A stretch of 64,000 nucleotides of DNA from Aaosphaeria pasadenensis (GCA_022813625.1 JAKLMB010000001.1:434001-498000), one strand, 5' to 3'; shown: positions 1-12,804, counted from the stretch's first letter. Program-made: numbers and translations. Notes: generated from the letters alone by a model not told the origin.

Positions 1-213
1 GTAGGATGGATCAGCGCGCGGCGAGACAAGCGATTAGGGTAGGAAGAAGAAAAGATGACCAGGCACATGCGGGCGGGCGCGCGGAATGGGCCTTAGAGGC
101 TGGGGCTACTAACGAGAGATGGGATGGGACGAGTGGAGAAGGCAAGACGAAAGACGAAGGCGAGAAAGAGGATCCCTTGAGGCTTGGGAGACGAGGAGGA
201 GGAAGAAGAGTGG

Positions 214-225
214 ACACACACACAC
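214..225. repeat. CA dinucleotide microsatellite
   Basis: A short uninterrupted (AC)n run at the start of a G-rich low-complexity block. Confidence 0.7.
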
Positions 226-227
226 GC

Positions 228-556
228 ATCCATGGACCCATGTTGTTACTGCATGGGCGTGGTCAGAGTACGAGTAGAGTCAGGACATGGATGTATCCAT
301 GCGTGGGTGCATGGGATGGCTGGATGGGTCGTATGGGTGGGTGGTGGCCATGGCCATGACACTGTCCCGTCACCCGAAGGAACCCATGAAGATTCAACAG
401 CCGTGGGCAAGAGTTGCTGCTTCGACTTTCTCTCTCTCTCTCTTCGTCTTGTTTATTTTAGGTTTAGGTGTTGATGGGTGGGTGAGCATTGGGCATATCA
501 GCATGGGGCATGAGGCATGGATGGCCATGGCATATGCATGGGGTGGATGTGGTCAA
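228..556. repeat. CATGG/ATGGG-rich low-complexity block
   Basis: The words ATGG, GCATG and GGGTGG recur many times, with several CCATGG palindromes (for example near 230, 350 and 525). The spacing is irregular, so this is a cryptic rather than a clean tandem repeat. Confidence 0.55.
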
Positions 557-1086
557 GTCATTAAGGTGTGTGGGTGGTCATTAAGAGTGACGGTGGTGGA
601 CATGACAAGGGTAGTGTAGTATAGTATCACTGTAGGGGACTTAGTGTAGTGTCTAGTCCAGTGTAATTGGATTTGTTACGAGCATGGTCGCTCTGGTGGT
701 GGCCATTTCATACGACAAAAGCGTGAACGGGCCGGAGGGGAAGTCGGGAAGACAGTGTCAAGGCGCAGCAAGTCTACTACTTGGAAGATGGTTTAAGACT
801 CTTAAGAGTTAAAGGACTCCACAATCCCATAGACACGACCAACCAGATGCCCTTGTTTCTCGTCTCAAATCACTTCAGACAAATGTATTCAAATAGAGAA
901 AGAGACGAGACAGGTAGAGACACAGACAGAGATGCATAGTCTATAGATGGATAGGTTCGAGACCTGTCGAGTTAGAGACGAGGAATTGACTCGTGCAAGA
1001 CAAGACGACAGAGCTGATCCCTCTATCAATTCAATTACCTAGGTAGTTAGTTAGAAGAAGATCACACCCACTCGAGCACAAGAATA

Positions 1087-1131
1087 GTGATGATGATTAT
1101 CACGATGATAGTCATATGATGATGGATGATA
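1087..1131. repeat. ATGATG-type imperfect trinucleotide repeat
   Basis: Repeated GATGAT units with interruptions, in AT-rich DNA without a gene. Confidence 0.6.
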
Positions 1132-2125
1132 GAGGATAATGAGAATAATAATAGGAAGAATAAAATAATCTTTAATCTATTCACTTCACTTGTCTCTACT
1201 ACTCCGTATCTAGCCTCTGGTAGGGTAGTTTTGTGGTGTCTTAGGGCAGCAAGACGCGCGGCATTATTTATGCTGCAGGATTGCACTAATCTTCGACCCA
1301 AAGGGGATAGGCGCCCGCGCAAGCATCATTAAATGAGGACCGGCGGTCTCCAACATTAGATACACACACACACAAGAGAAGAGAGAGAATACCAGCTTGC
1401 ACAAATCCAATATTATACCAACAGCGTACCACCATCACGCTTGTGCACGACCTAGTAGACCTACACAAGTGAACTATCCTTCACCGAACCGATCATGTAG
1501 GTGCGTTTGTGCCATGTAGGGTGAACACACGCCGGCGTCACAGCAGATGCACAAAGGCTGCACACGGGCAACAAGGCGGGTTATGCAAGCGCTTCCTGCA
1601 CAACTCGCCTCGACTCCATCTGGGTCCTCTGCCCATACACAACCCAACACAAACACGCACACAACTGCTCGACTTTCCACTACAGCCTACGCCGACTACG
1701 CCTACACTTGATTAGCTCCATTGCAACTTGCTCGCCCACACGGGGCTCTCGATGCGATTCCCTAGCGCAGAGGCAAAATGTCCCATCCCATCCGCCATTA
1801 CCATCTTCACTCCATCCTATCCTGTCCTGTGCTTCCCTAACTCATTCTCACCTCACACACACCACGACCAGGTCCAGCCTATGATAGTCCAGTGTGGGTC
1901 TTCCTCTGGGATACGGCGACGTCGGTGTGATACTCATGGTGACAGTCACGGACGGTGGTGTGGCTGCTATCGATAGCGGCTACACTGTGGATGCACCCGT
2001 GGCACTCGCTCAGCACTGTGCACGCTGAAATGATAGGTGATGCTTGAGTAATTCCAGCTATTGGGCATCCGCGAGTAAGGTTGTTGCAAATCATGGTAGG
2101 TGAAGCGTAAACCAAAATGGGGCGA

Positions 2126-2158
2126 TGAATCCATCATCAATCAATCATCAATCATGAA
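2126..2158. repeat. ATCA/ATCATCA short tandem repeat
   Basis: Several near-identical copies of a 7-8 base unit built from ATCATCA. Confidence 0.6.
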
Positions 2159-2933
2159 TGTGCTTTGGGTACCTAATGCCTCAGCAATGATGAATTAGTT
2201 ACCAATAATGGTGGTGAGAAGAGCGAGCGAATGCAACGATGAAACACGTCGGCATCTCCTCTACTCGTTCGATCAACAAAACAAACAGTAACTAGTAGAC
2301 TGTAGCTTGTAGCCAGCCAGCGTTCTCCATTCATCAGTCGTAACGGCTCTGAGCCTCTGACGGTTGACCTGACATGCACCTGCTTCGCCGCACGACCGCT
2401 CACTCCGAGTGGCCCTTCCCAGCTTGAAGTCGACCAACTGGGCAATTACATTGTAATATGTATGGAGAACTCACCTGCTGGCTGCTACTATCCACTCTCC
2501 ACTTAAACTTGTCATAGTAACTTCACTCTACTCTAAACAACTTCATTGTGGCACTGCACTGCAATGATGTCAAGCTCATATCCGCGTCATTCGTCCCTCG
2601 TCCCTCGTCTATCGCCTAATCAATCGCCTGTCGCCTATCCCATACAACCAAATCCCACTCCTTCCATCGCCTCGCCCGCCGCCGGCCTGGCCGCATCCTC
2701 TTGCTGTATTTGTGATTCTGTGTATCCGGGCCACACCGTACTTCCCATCGACCTCATGCGGCTGTGAAGAGGCAACCCCATTCCATCACATGTCTGGTCG
2801 GCTGGACGGCCGGCGCGCGGGCACTGAGTTCGCGTCGTTTCATTCAACACCGCGGTCAGCGACTCGCTCGCAATGTGAATGGCGGGATTCATCAATACGC
2901 GCAACGGGATGGAAGACCAATCCAGATTCCAAC

Positions 2934-2965
2934 ATCCAACCCAACCAACTAACCAACCAACCAAC
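2934..2965. repeat. CCAA tetranucleotide repeat
   Basis: About seven CCAA/CCAAC units in a row with one interruption. Confidence 0.7.
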
Positions 2966-5080
2966 AGCCATCATGCCCGCTGCCTCGTACTGTACAAGCA
3001 GCCCAGCATCCATCGTGCACCAGCAGCAAAAGTAACAGCATTCAGCCTGTGTCGCCGACGGGCCACACCTCACAAGCCTATCCGCCCAATCGATAATGAT
3101 AACAGGATAACTGCCCGTGGCCTTCTACCCTGTTCCTGGGCTTGGCCGCGGGTTAAACTGATGATGCCCGGCACCTATTGACCTCATGGGCGGCCAATTG
3201 CTCCATCCTTCCTGCGGGATTGGTTTGTTTGTAAACGTTTTCGTGTTCTCTCCTGGCCACACAGAGACCACCGCCGACATCCATCAACCCACGCACATCG
3301 CGTAGATACGACGCCTCGGGCGCGCGCGATGTGATGTATGTACGGACGAGGAAGGCCAAACGGTCGATTCGCCAGGCCAGATTCGCCAGGTCCGCCAAAG
3401 ACGCACACGACGAAAAATAATAAAATAAAAAAGACACAGCCACGAAAAAGAGCAAGCACACCGATGGCAGATGCACTTCGCCCCTGCCTGTTTGGGGAAT
3501 ATAGACGCTTGGGACGGGATCAGCTGCGGTGACATCGCTGCAATCAGCACTGCCAGATGTGACCAATCAATCGCCCCAATAAACGTGAAGCACATAAAAA
3601 TTCCAAAAAAGAACATGGTTACGCACTCTTGGAATTGCAACAGACGATGCCTACTGGACAGACGCAGCAACATTTTGCCCGATTGTTTCAATTCCTCGAA
3701 TGGTGTGCGCGCCGCCAGTGGCCAGGCGGGTCAATGATGACAATGTATGCTGTGATGGTGTGTTCTCAACGAACGCCCAAAATAAGTGCGTGAGCGAACT
3801 GCCTGCAGATGCTTTCTGCACAGCTGAGAAGAAGCGTGCATCTTTGGGTCACCACAAGCTGGCTGCTTCGGATGCTGCAGGAACCGCACCCATGATGCGA
3901 AAGCGTCGCCCGTTGGGTCTGATTTGCCGACCCAGCTGGAGGTATTTTGGTACGAGGTATTTGGCCTTTTGTGTGGGGAACAAAAAGGTACAATCTTCGG
4001 TTACACTTTAATGGTGAAACATTGATCGCGGGTGGAGCTGCACCTCGATACACTTGGACTAATCCCACTATTGTACCTTTCGCTAGATACTCTACAGCGT
4101 GGGTTACGAATACGTCCTCGTCGTTACTTCGTATCTACGGACCATGCGGTACTTATTTTTTTTTCCCTCGCTGGCTCTGCTACATGTTCTTTTAGCTACA
4201 GCAGGCCAACACGCACTCAACAGGATGCAATTCTTCTGGAGGAGGGTCGCGGGCTCTTTCAGTTGGTGTGTTTTACCTGCAGCCAGTCGCCCTATTCTCA
4301 ACCGATGTTATCCCATGTTCGGCGTTTCAACGTTCCCAAGCCTCGGCATCTCTATGGGTTCTTCCTCCACAAACGATCACTCCAAGTATGGTATACTATC
4401 GATAGTGATGGGCGACGTGCAGCGTCAGATCAGATACAGAAATGGAAACAAATGCTGCAATGATTTATTCAGAAATGGACAGGTTGACACGCTACTGTCC
4501 TATGCTAGGATGAAGCGTCCATCAATCGTCCTGTAATGGTGAGAATGGCTAGGTGAGCACTCTACTCCCGCAGCATACATGTGTTATAGGCAGGCAATGA
4601 ACTGCTTATTCCATATGAAAACTTACCTACCCAAGTCCGTAGTGGTGGTGTGAGACGGGTACGGTAATCATTCTTCGTTGCTATCGATAGCGATAGAGGG
4701 ATTGCATGGTCAGCCCAGTTCATTTGGGTGTTTCTAACTTTTCCTCGAAGCCTTGCAAGTCGTGCAGCAACATGCCTGGCCTGGCCGCGCGCCGTTGCAT
4801 TGGGAGGATTGGGTGTGGGTATCCGTACAATAACAGTAGGGCATGCATACCTACATCGACATTAACAACACAGTAAGAGTGGATTATTCCGGGCGAGATA
4901 ACTGACAGCGTTGATTAGCAGGGCGTGATAAAAGAATTAATTATCGAAAGGCTGACCAGAGTTATACGATTCTAATGTTGGGGCCTTCTATTTTCGGTGC
5001 TTGGCCGGGACTTATGCAGCGTTGTACACCACTAGGATGCAGCGCTGCACCCATTAACCCATCGATTCATTGCGACCATG

Positions 5081-5102
5081 TATTATTATTATTATTATTA
5101 TT
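5081..5102. repeat. ATT trinucleotide microsatellite
   Basis: About seven uninterrupted ATT units. Confidence 0.8.
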
Positions 5103-8100
5103 TCGAGTCCAAGGGACCACCAGCATTATTTTATCCACCCTCGCCTCCATCGCACAGCATGGTATGGGCATATGCCTGCTCGCGTCGGCGAATCCCAACT
5201 GGGCAAGGTCTCATCCGCTGCTTTTACAATACGCATCAAGACTCTGTAGTGTTACCTACCTAACCTAGGGTACGGGAGTAGTGTAGTAGTACTAACTACT
5301 CCAGTTACACACTTGGACTTACATTCACGCTTACATTACCAGTTACGGTCTACGACGAGCAGATACTCGTCCACCGTCTATTACACAAGACTGACAGACT
5401 ACAGTTCACGTCCCTCGTTGAGAAGTCCACCTACCTATTCCTCTCTCGTTGCGTTTCTCATACCCAGTCTAACCTCACACGTACAACACGCACGTAACTC
5501 TTTTTGATCCCGACCTAACCGCTTCTGTCCGTCTCTCTCGCTCCACCAAAGTCACCAGACACGTGCACCGCACCGTTGCTGAACCCTGGCCAATCGCCGA
5601 TTGACGGATGCCTCCCCAACCCCCACAGTGACGGTATTCCCACCACTGCACAGGGCACGCTCTCTCTCTCTGAACTTTGGGTCTCCCAACTGTGGTTGAT
5701 CTAATGCAGGAACAGGCGCAGGAACGAATATCTTTAACATCAAAACTTGAAACACAACATGCGTTCGCTCGCTCGCTTGTTCCTTCTCACGTACTCCCGT
5801 TCGGTCGGTCCTCTCCACAACTAACCTCACCCGTGTGAGAACCCAACCTGTCCCGCTTCATCGTGCCTTGGGACCATTTCTGAATCCTCCTCCCGTAAAG
5901 AAAATTTGGTCCCAACCCCCCGGCCTTCTGGAACTTCCTTTAGCCGATCCTCCTCGACTCGCAAGCGTCTTGACTCAGGAAGGCTCTCTCCACTTTGTGT
6001 AAAAAGACCCTTGTCCACGACTCAGTCAGTGCATGCACACGGCGCGGAACTTTCTCTGCTCTTCCGCTCCAACAAAATCTCGCGCGGCGTCGCTTGCCAG
6101 CGAGCCGGTGCCGGGGAAGTCCACCATGGCTTCCATAGCTTCCATACCGTCTGAGACTTTCTACGCTGTGCTCCACCAGATCGCCCTTATCGACTCAAGA
6201 TAGCGTGCTTGCAGGCGTGTTCCTGGCGTGCTTCTCTGCTCTCCTCTGCGTACCCTGATCTCCAGTCCACTATTGGGAAGAGAATGTGGTCCTTCTCGGC
6301 GGGGTTACTTCCCTTGCCTTCCGCCCTCTGAGCTCGATACCTGAGTCTTTAGTCTACACTGCAGACCCTCGACCTGCCGTGCCTGGCCAGTACCTACAGT
6401 GAACTTCGCTATCTGACTGCAGTATTGTGCTTGACTCGGCAGCAAAGGTAGCGTGCCTCCGAACATTCACAATAGCATCGCCTCATTATCTTGCGTGCCA
6501 GTCCAGGCGCTATGTTACCCGTGGCCATTGACAAAGAAGTCAGAAAAAGCACTTACCGTGGCCGGTATCGCTTCTAAGAGATCCCACACATGTACGCATT
6601 GCAGGACAGGGCAAAGAGTTTCTTTGTCATGCGTAGGCATCACGATTGTGTCTGTGAGAAGTCAATGCGTCATGGTGCAATGCGGGTCTCTTCTACAAAC
6701 CTCACAAGTCTGGAGCACGTGTACCCGCGGATGCTGATTGAGCGACCGTCCCGATCCACGTCGAAAGGCCCTTTCAGTTGTCACGGGCCTCATGGCCCAC
6801 CTTCACGAGATGATAAATGCCTGCCACCAGGCGTGACACTTTGACATTCCCGGCCTGGCAGCGGCGAATTTCTCGACTAGCAAACACCATGTCAAATGTA
6901 ATTTCGTCGAAACAACGTCAAAGTGCTCGCCCCGATCGAATCGGGAAATGGTGGCGATTTTCATCTACCATGTTAGGCAGCTGGAGACCTGAGCGTGCGG
7001 CGTGGGTTCCGTCTTGCTGGGGGAGTCTGGAACGGTTCCTGGGGCCCTGGATGGTATCATTCACAAAGACGCACACAAATTTTCACATTTCGCTGCCTAG
7101 CCCGCCGAGAGGGTATCATTCTCCCGGGAGCCTGAGCGACTAGTACCCGCGTGTCTGGGTCCTGGCGTCGTGATGTTCTGAAGAGCTGCAACCTTCCCCA
7201 CAGTGAACATTAAGCAAGTCTACTCTCCCAGCAAGGATACACTGTGATAGAGACACCACTCAGCACGTACGATCTTCATGCACCAACATCCCAACAACAA
7301 GGTGCTTCCCTTCTGCCGCTACACTGGTATTCTCATCCTGTAGACATCACAAAGCAGAATGTCGACAAATCGTGAGACGGTAAGTGGGACCTCTTTCGGC
7401 GGAACCCGTCTGGAGCCGTCGGTGGCGAGACTTCAACACGCTCGCCTCGGCTGCCTTTTCGTTCAGCATGGTCGACGATGTGGTCCTTGTGTCGATGTCG
7501 AAGCTCCGCCACTGCACCCAATTACAAAACTTCAATGACCAAGCATTACCGTCCAGTCTGGTCAGTAGTGGAGAACAGAATTTGCATTGCTTGAAGTATT
7601 CGAACAGGCCTGAGGATAACTTGTCGCCGTTAAGCTCTTTGATTGAAGATGCCATCATTCGTCGTGAAATGACATTTTGAACCCTGCGCTTTCGAAATTG
7701 CTTTAACATCCATTCTTAAAATACCCACCATCCCTTCCTTTAATGAATGATCTTATCATCGGATGAACATCGGACATCTGCATAAACGCAATATTCGAAA
7801 CAAGAGAGGATAGAATCGTGACTCTGTTCATAATCATGATCAGGTGTGTTGCATGTGTCTTCCGCGGCAGATACCTAGATGTCTCCTCCCAACGAGCTGG
7901 TCGGCGAGCATGATGATCTACGTTGATGTCAATTCCAATTGATACCTGACCCTAACTATTGGAAAGGTGATCTTCTTGGTCCCTTGGACCCTGATGGTGT
8001 AGTCAATCTGTACACTATCGATGGTAGTTTGCTGATCGCAATTCGAAGGTTGCACAAGGGCTTCTCACTAGCGGCCACATTGGGTAGTGACAGAGGGCTG

Positions 8101-9319
8101 ATGTCAAAAAGGTTTCGAGACACGTCAAGACCCAAGACACGCGTCCCAAGAAGGGTTCTTCCCTCGACTTTGCACGTGGGAACCAACATGACATTTGACA
8201 TGCGAAGCATTCCTCATCTGGCCTTGCCCTGCTGCGCCTATGAGACATCCCTGGAGCTGCAATGGTTACATAAGGACGTTGATGCAGCAAGCGTCTCTCA
8301 CGTGAAAGGCTCAAACGCGTTCCCTAGTTATGGCGAGTATATCTACCTATCACTCTGACTCGGAGACTGTCTGTCGTGTTCTTCTTGGCAGATATGGTCG
8401 AACGCGTCAAACTATGCTGAAGCACGACTCCCCCAACCACATACACATCGTGACACTCGCGAGTACAGTGTAGTGGAGCCTCAGGTATCAAAAGATCGAT
8501 GGAAGAGGAAGAGACGCCGTTCTACGTCGGATGATGGGCCAATCGAGACGGACGCCCTTGTTCTACAAGCGAAAAGCATCAACTTCTTCTCGCGAACTTC
8601 GACGCATTGTCTTCGTTCGCCGAAACCGTTTTTTGTCTCTTACAGCACACGTACCTCCATCGCCTCAATGCTTGCCATAAAACGCTCAGGTAACCCAACA
8701 ACGGCCGTGTTTTGGAACCATTGCACAGGGCCCTTCAAGCGAGATTTGGGTGGGAGGTAGGGGTGGCCTTCCCAAATCGCGCTCGCTTGCCGGCTGCGAG
8801 TGGGCAAAAGAAGGAACAGAAATCCTCCTCGAACATTCGAAATTACGAAACGAAGGTGAGACATGCGCGGGTGGGAGTGCGCGCACACGCGCGCCGCGCT
8901 CGCCATCGAGATTGGGCGAGAGATTATACAGATAAAGAAGGGATGAGTGCGAGGGGATTGCAGTTCTCGTAATCATCTAAATGAACCGTTCGGTCGCTTG
9001 ATCCGAACTGGCTGAGCGAACGGGAGGACGTTGGAGGAAGAAGCGACATCGTAAACGTAGGATTATGCGTTTCGGATCCTTCTCAACGTTCTCGGTCCTT
9101 CGCAGTCACTCTCTTCTTCTTCTCTCGACCTCTCTCCCATCTTCTGCGCGATGCCCATCCGTCGTCCGTGTTATGGCTTCCAGCGATTGAAACTCACGGA
9201 AAGAGAACAAAATTCGACAAATCAACCAATGGCCTCAGAATTTCATAATGGTGAGATCAGTCACAGCCCGTTTAGGCTGGGTCATTCTCTTCCTATCATA
9301 TGTTTGTAATTCTCTTCAT

Positions 9320-9545
9320 CGTCGGCCATGTAAGAAAAGAGAAAAAAGAAAGGAAAGAAAATCGAAAACAAGAACAAAAGTTCCTCTCCTCCGCTTAGCG
9401 CCAAACCCACCTCGCCCAGCCACTCTCCCTCTCTCTCTCTTCCCACTCACTCGATCGCTTACCTCACCCCTTCCCACCTAGCGCTGGACCCAACCGCAGA
9501 AAAATTCTTCCCCTCCCGGCAACCGCGTCCCTATAAAATCGCATC
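9320..9545 (+). promoter_or_regulatory. Promoter-like purine tract, pyrimidine tract and TATA box
   Basis: A strongly purine-rich stretch (about 9328-9385) is followed by a pyrimidine-rich stretch (about 9390-9475) and then by TATAAAA at about 9533-9539, with a C/T-rich segment immediately downstream. This is the layout of a fungal TATA promoter reading to the right. No convincing ORF follows, so the product would be non-coding or a very short peptide. The assignment is inference from composition and one motif. Confidence 0.4.
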
Positions 9546-9559
9546 CCCCCCTTGACCGA

Positions 9560-10400
9560 AACTTCTCCTCTTCGTGCGGCGGAGATTTTTCTTACAGTTT
9601 CCCCTGTTGCTTCTTAGTCCTCTTCACTTTCACGAGTAAGCTTAAAGTGACTAACACGGCGTCGAAAATCTTCCAGAGAAAACATATTGCACAATCGATC
9701 GTATACACTTTGTGGCGGCGTCTCTATCTGTGGCGCTTTCACTGGAAAAGGGTCGAACATATCATCTTAAATCATCTATCACTATTTTGGAAATGCTGTA
9801 TGCATGCGTGAAAATCTGTGAACCAATTGAACGATGTTCAAACGTGGGAAAATGGAATTCGTAATGAATCAATCGCCTTATCGTTCATCGTTCCTCGCTC
9901 GTTCACCACCGGCATGTCGAGTCAGGACGCGTGCGTGGGGAGAGTAGCGTCAAAGCACACTACATTGCTTTTTTTGCTTCTTCATGTATACCGGTACGCC
10001 CGCACACCGACATCTACACCGACATGTGCGCCCTGCGTCGGGGCAGAGAATGAACTGAAGAACTATGCATGGCTTCCACGCCACGCCACGCGTGTGCCGT
10101 TGCTTTGTGGGTATCAGCTCCGGTCGTGGATGGGTGCAGTTATCGTGAAAACGTGCGCGGCGGAGATCGCCTTGGGGTGCATCCCACATGGGATAGATGG
10201 GGTTTTCTGATATCTTTCCGGAGTGCTTCGCCCTGTGTTACGTGGGTGTGATAGTGATTTGAACACTTGTTATCAGGATGAAGATTTCATGGGCTTTTTC
10301 CTGTGTATCTTGCCTATCAAGTGTTGTCACAAGACTTGAATCGTGTTATCACGTATGTATCAAGTATCAACTACCACAGCCATCAACAACCACTACACAG
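9560..10400 (+). ncRNA. Candidate spliced non-coding transcript
   Basis: Downstream of the TATA-like box, a GTAAGC donor at 9636 is followed by a CTAAC branch site near 9651 and a TTCCAG acceptor ending at 9676. This would be a 41-nt intron, at the short end for this genome. After it the longest open frame, about 130 codons from a GTG near 9818, has a translation without domain features. Both ends given here are rough guesses. It could equally be the leader of a short-peptide gene or chance signals. Confidence 0.2.
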
Positions 10401-10831
10401 TATTAAAAAAACCCTGCCGTACATCTTTGCGTAGGCCGTTGGTTGTCATTGCTCTGACGTTATTGTTTGAATAATGCCTGAGATAAATCAGAAATTGTTT
10501 AATAAAGATGATATGCAAGACTTGACTTGGCTTTGAATGTGTATCATTTTTAGAATCTAGTACCTTATGATTAACGACAATTAAATGCACACACGCACGC
10601 ATGGGCATTCAATTGGGAAAACAGATTCAGAAAAGAATAATGAAGACACAAAAGAAGCAGATTAAAAAGCAATGAGGCTCGCTTTGGAATGTTTTTGATA
10701 ACTGTGATTCTTAATCTCCGATTCCTAGTTCATAATTCTTACTTCCACATAAAAAGTCTAAGTCATTCTCCACCACTGACTGAGCAAGCAGTAAAGTAGC
10801 TTTCATGAACCTATGAGAATGAAGCAGCCGC

Positions 10832-12023
10832 TCAATCGTCGTGGCCAACCTTCTCGAGCTTGCCCATGTCGCGCTTCTCGCCAGACTCGCCGATGATGTG
10901 GATCCTGTCGATGCGCGTCTTCTCGCTCTCGCCCTCGCCGTCGGCGACGAACAGCACGAGCGACGACACGCTTTGGAACTTGACGAAGCGGAGCTCCAGC
11001 TTGGCCGTCCCGGTCTTTGCGTCCCAATCTGACGGCTTCAGCTCGATCGTCTGCGTCGCTGTGATGTCCTCCGCCTCCTCGAATCCCAGGTTGTGTTGCT
11101 TGTTCGTGTAGATATGGACGGTCTTCGGTCGGACGGGTGTCTCGTCGTCGTCGTCGTCCTCATCGTCATCATCGTTCGAGGTCGGCGGTAATGAGGTGAT
11201 CTGGATGGTGTGCACCTTGAGCGTAGCCGTGAACGGGATATACAGCATCAACTGCTCATCGACATCGCTCTCCACCCAGTCCGGCTTCGCCTCCGAGCCC
11301 GTCGACGCTCCCTTCCCCTTCCCCTTACCCAGAGACCTCGGCGCCGACGTCTCGAACAGCGTCCGCACGGTTCCAAACTCACTGTCCGCATTCAAGAGGT
11401 CCAGCCCGCGGACGTCGACCTGGTCCGTCACGTCGGTGTACCCGCGGGGGAGACTCGCACCCAGCCATGCACCCCCGCCGCTGCCACTGCTCGAGCCCGC
11501 GCCTCCGAAGCCGTCGGAGGCTCCGTCGCTGTCTGCCTCGGCGGCTAATCGCTTGATCGCTTCAGAGAGCTGTCGGGTGTTCGCGCCGTTGATCTTCTGT
11601 AGCACGCTGCCGGTTTTGAAGATTATGAAGGCTGGTAGGCTGTTGAGGGTTGCAAGATGTTTGTGTTAGCTTGTTATCCACTTCCTGGCTGAATGAGATC
11701 ATTGGGGACTGGGGCTTACCTGGCGACTTGGTAACTCTGTGCTATTTGGGGTTGCTGCTCAGCGTTGACCTTTGCGAATGTGACGGCGCCTGGGCGTGAG
11801 ATTTGGGTGGCCAGCGAATCGTAGACGGCGGAGATGGTCTCGCTCATGGCGTTCCATTCATTGTAGACTGTAGAGAGAAAAAAAAAACAATGTCAGCAAG
11901 TCTGATTGTACGGAGGAATGTAGAAGAGTGAGGCGCAAACGTACATTTCACAACCACGATGCGGGAGGATGAGAGCAGAGAGCTCAGCTGCTGCGGGGAC
12001 GTTATTGTAATTGGACCGGACAT
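10832..12023 (-). CDS. PITH-domain thioredoxin-like protein lacking the CxxC motif
   Basis: Three exons (12023-11945, 11867-11720, 11639-10832) encode 344 residues. Residues about 1-105 form a thioredoxin-like fold and residues about 170-330 a PITH domain, the architecture of TXNL1/Txl1, a redox protein associated with the proteasome in other eukaryotes. After splicing the strand that should carry W-C-G-P-C reads KFYNEWNAMSETI, so both active-site cysteines are gone (W-N-A-M-S) and thiol-disulfide exchange at that site is not expected. The rest of the fold is kept, including the cis-Pro region LPAFIIFKTG after exon 2. A Gly/Ser-rich linker (about 110-130) and an acidic D/E run lie before and within the PITH part. 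Junction phases all fit (79+148+808 nt). The name is secure; the function of a CxxC-less version is inferred to be scaffold-like. Confidence 0.85.
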
Positions 12024-12804
12024 TGTAGGATGCAGGCCGGAGCCTTTGGATGTTTGAATTACGGCGATTGTTGGTGGTTGTGGAAGTGGTTGTTTGGAGG
12101 GGTTATTGACCGATGTCGAGCATGCAAGCAAGCAAGTAGTTAGTGTATAAGTCTGGCTGGTGGTCGTGGTTCAGGCCAGGTTAAGTCGCTCTAGGCGGGG
12201 CGCTTGTTGACGTCCCTCTCTCTCTCGCTCGTCACCGCCCGCCGCCCGCCTGCCCGCCCGCCTACCCACGACAGGCATCAGCAATATACGCACTCTGGGG
12301 AAGCTTCGAGAAATCCTTCCTACTCTTCGGAACTCAACCCCCCTCCAGATAGAACACTTTGGACTGCAGCTCGTAGAGAACGACGCATGCTGTGCTGTGC
12401 CGTCTAATCCGTTGTACCGGATCACATCTCATCAATATACACTCACTTCGCCTTCGGTTTGATAGCAAACATCTATACACGGCGCTATTCAACAGCTACC
12501 ATCCGCGCCCAACCTGCGACTCTGCTTGGTAAGTATTTTTGCGGACTCTTCGTTGAGCTTCTACGCCTTACAGTGCTATCAAACCTAATTTGGAGAAGCA
12601 TGGCAGACTTGAGTAATTTGTTCATTACTCCTTCCGAGTTCAAAATCCTCCACGTCGTCAACCTTCTCTTCATCCTCGATCGCGTAGAATTCACCTCGAA
12701 ACATCACTCTGGTTGTCTTCACTCCCGTATCGCCCTGTTTACGGGATTATCCCAGGTCGCACTCGTCACATATAGACTATACAGGCTATATAAGTAGATT
12801 CACC
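12024..12804. promoter_or_regulatory. Divergent promoter, PITH gene / UBX gene, with 5'UTR intron and uORF
   Basis: 781 bp lie between the two start codons. On the + side, a GTAAGTATT donor at 12529 and a CTTACAG acceptor ending at 12573 suggest a 45-nt leader intron for the UBX gene. An ATG at 12600 (context AGCATGG) opens a 65-codon upstream frame that closes with TAG at 12795-12797, seven bases before the UBX start codon. A CT run and C-rich repeats near 12210-12265 lie in the middle. Confidence 0.45.

Larger units (their letters stand above)
1..9520. other. Gene-poor region, no supported protein gene
   Basis: I read both strands and found only short open frames with low-complexity or non-familial translations, the longest about 140 codons. 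None shows a recognisable domain or a convincing chain of spliced exons. The sequence is rich in simple repeats (CATGG/ATGGG, CA, ATGATG, CCAA, ATT) and has pyrimidine-rich stretches on the + strand around 5300-6400 that look like leader or promoter DNA. It could be a long regulatory region or 5' leader of a gene lying left of the window, or hold non-coding transcripts. The contrast with the dense genes to the right is striking. Confidence 0.6.

Noticed and set aside
953..963. Perfect B-box word (GGTTCGAGACC) with a 5-bp T-arm-like stem
   Set aside because: No matching acceptor, D arm or anticodon arm can be folded upstream, so it is not a tRNA gene.
3153..3691. Overlapping minus-strand frames of 135-137 codons
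   Set aside because: Low-complexity, Cys/Phe-rich translations with no family resemblance and no start context.
7878..8358. Possible two-exon gene starting MSPPNELVGEHDD and joining a 139-codon open frame
   Set aside because: The donor is weak (GTTGAT), the translation has no domain, and frames of this length are expected by chance in 64 kb.
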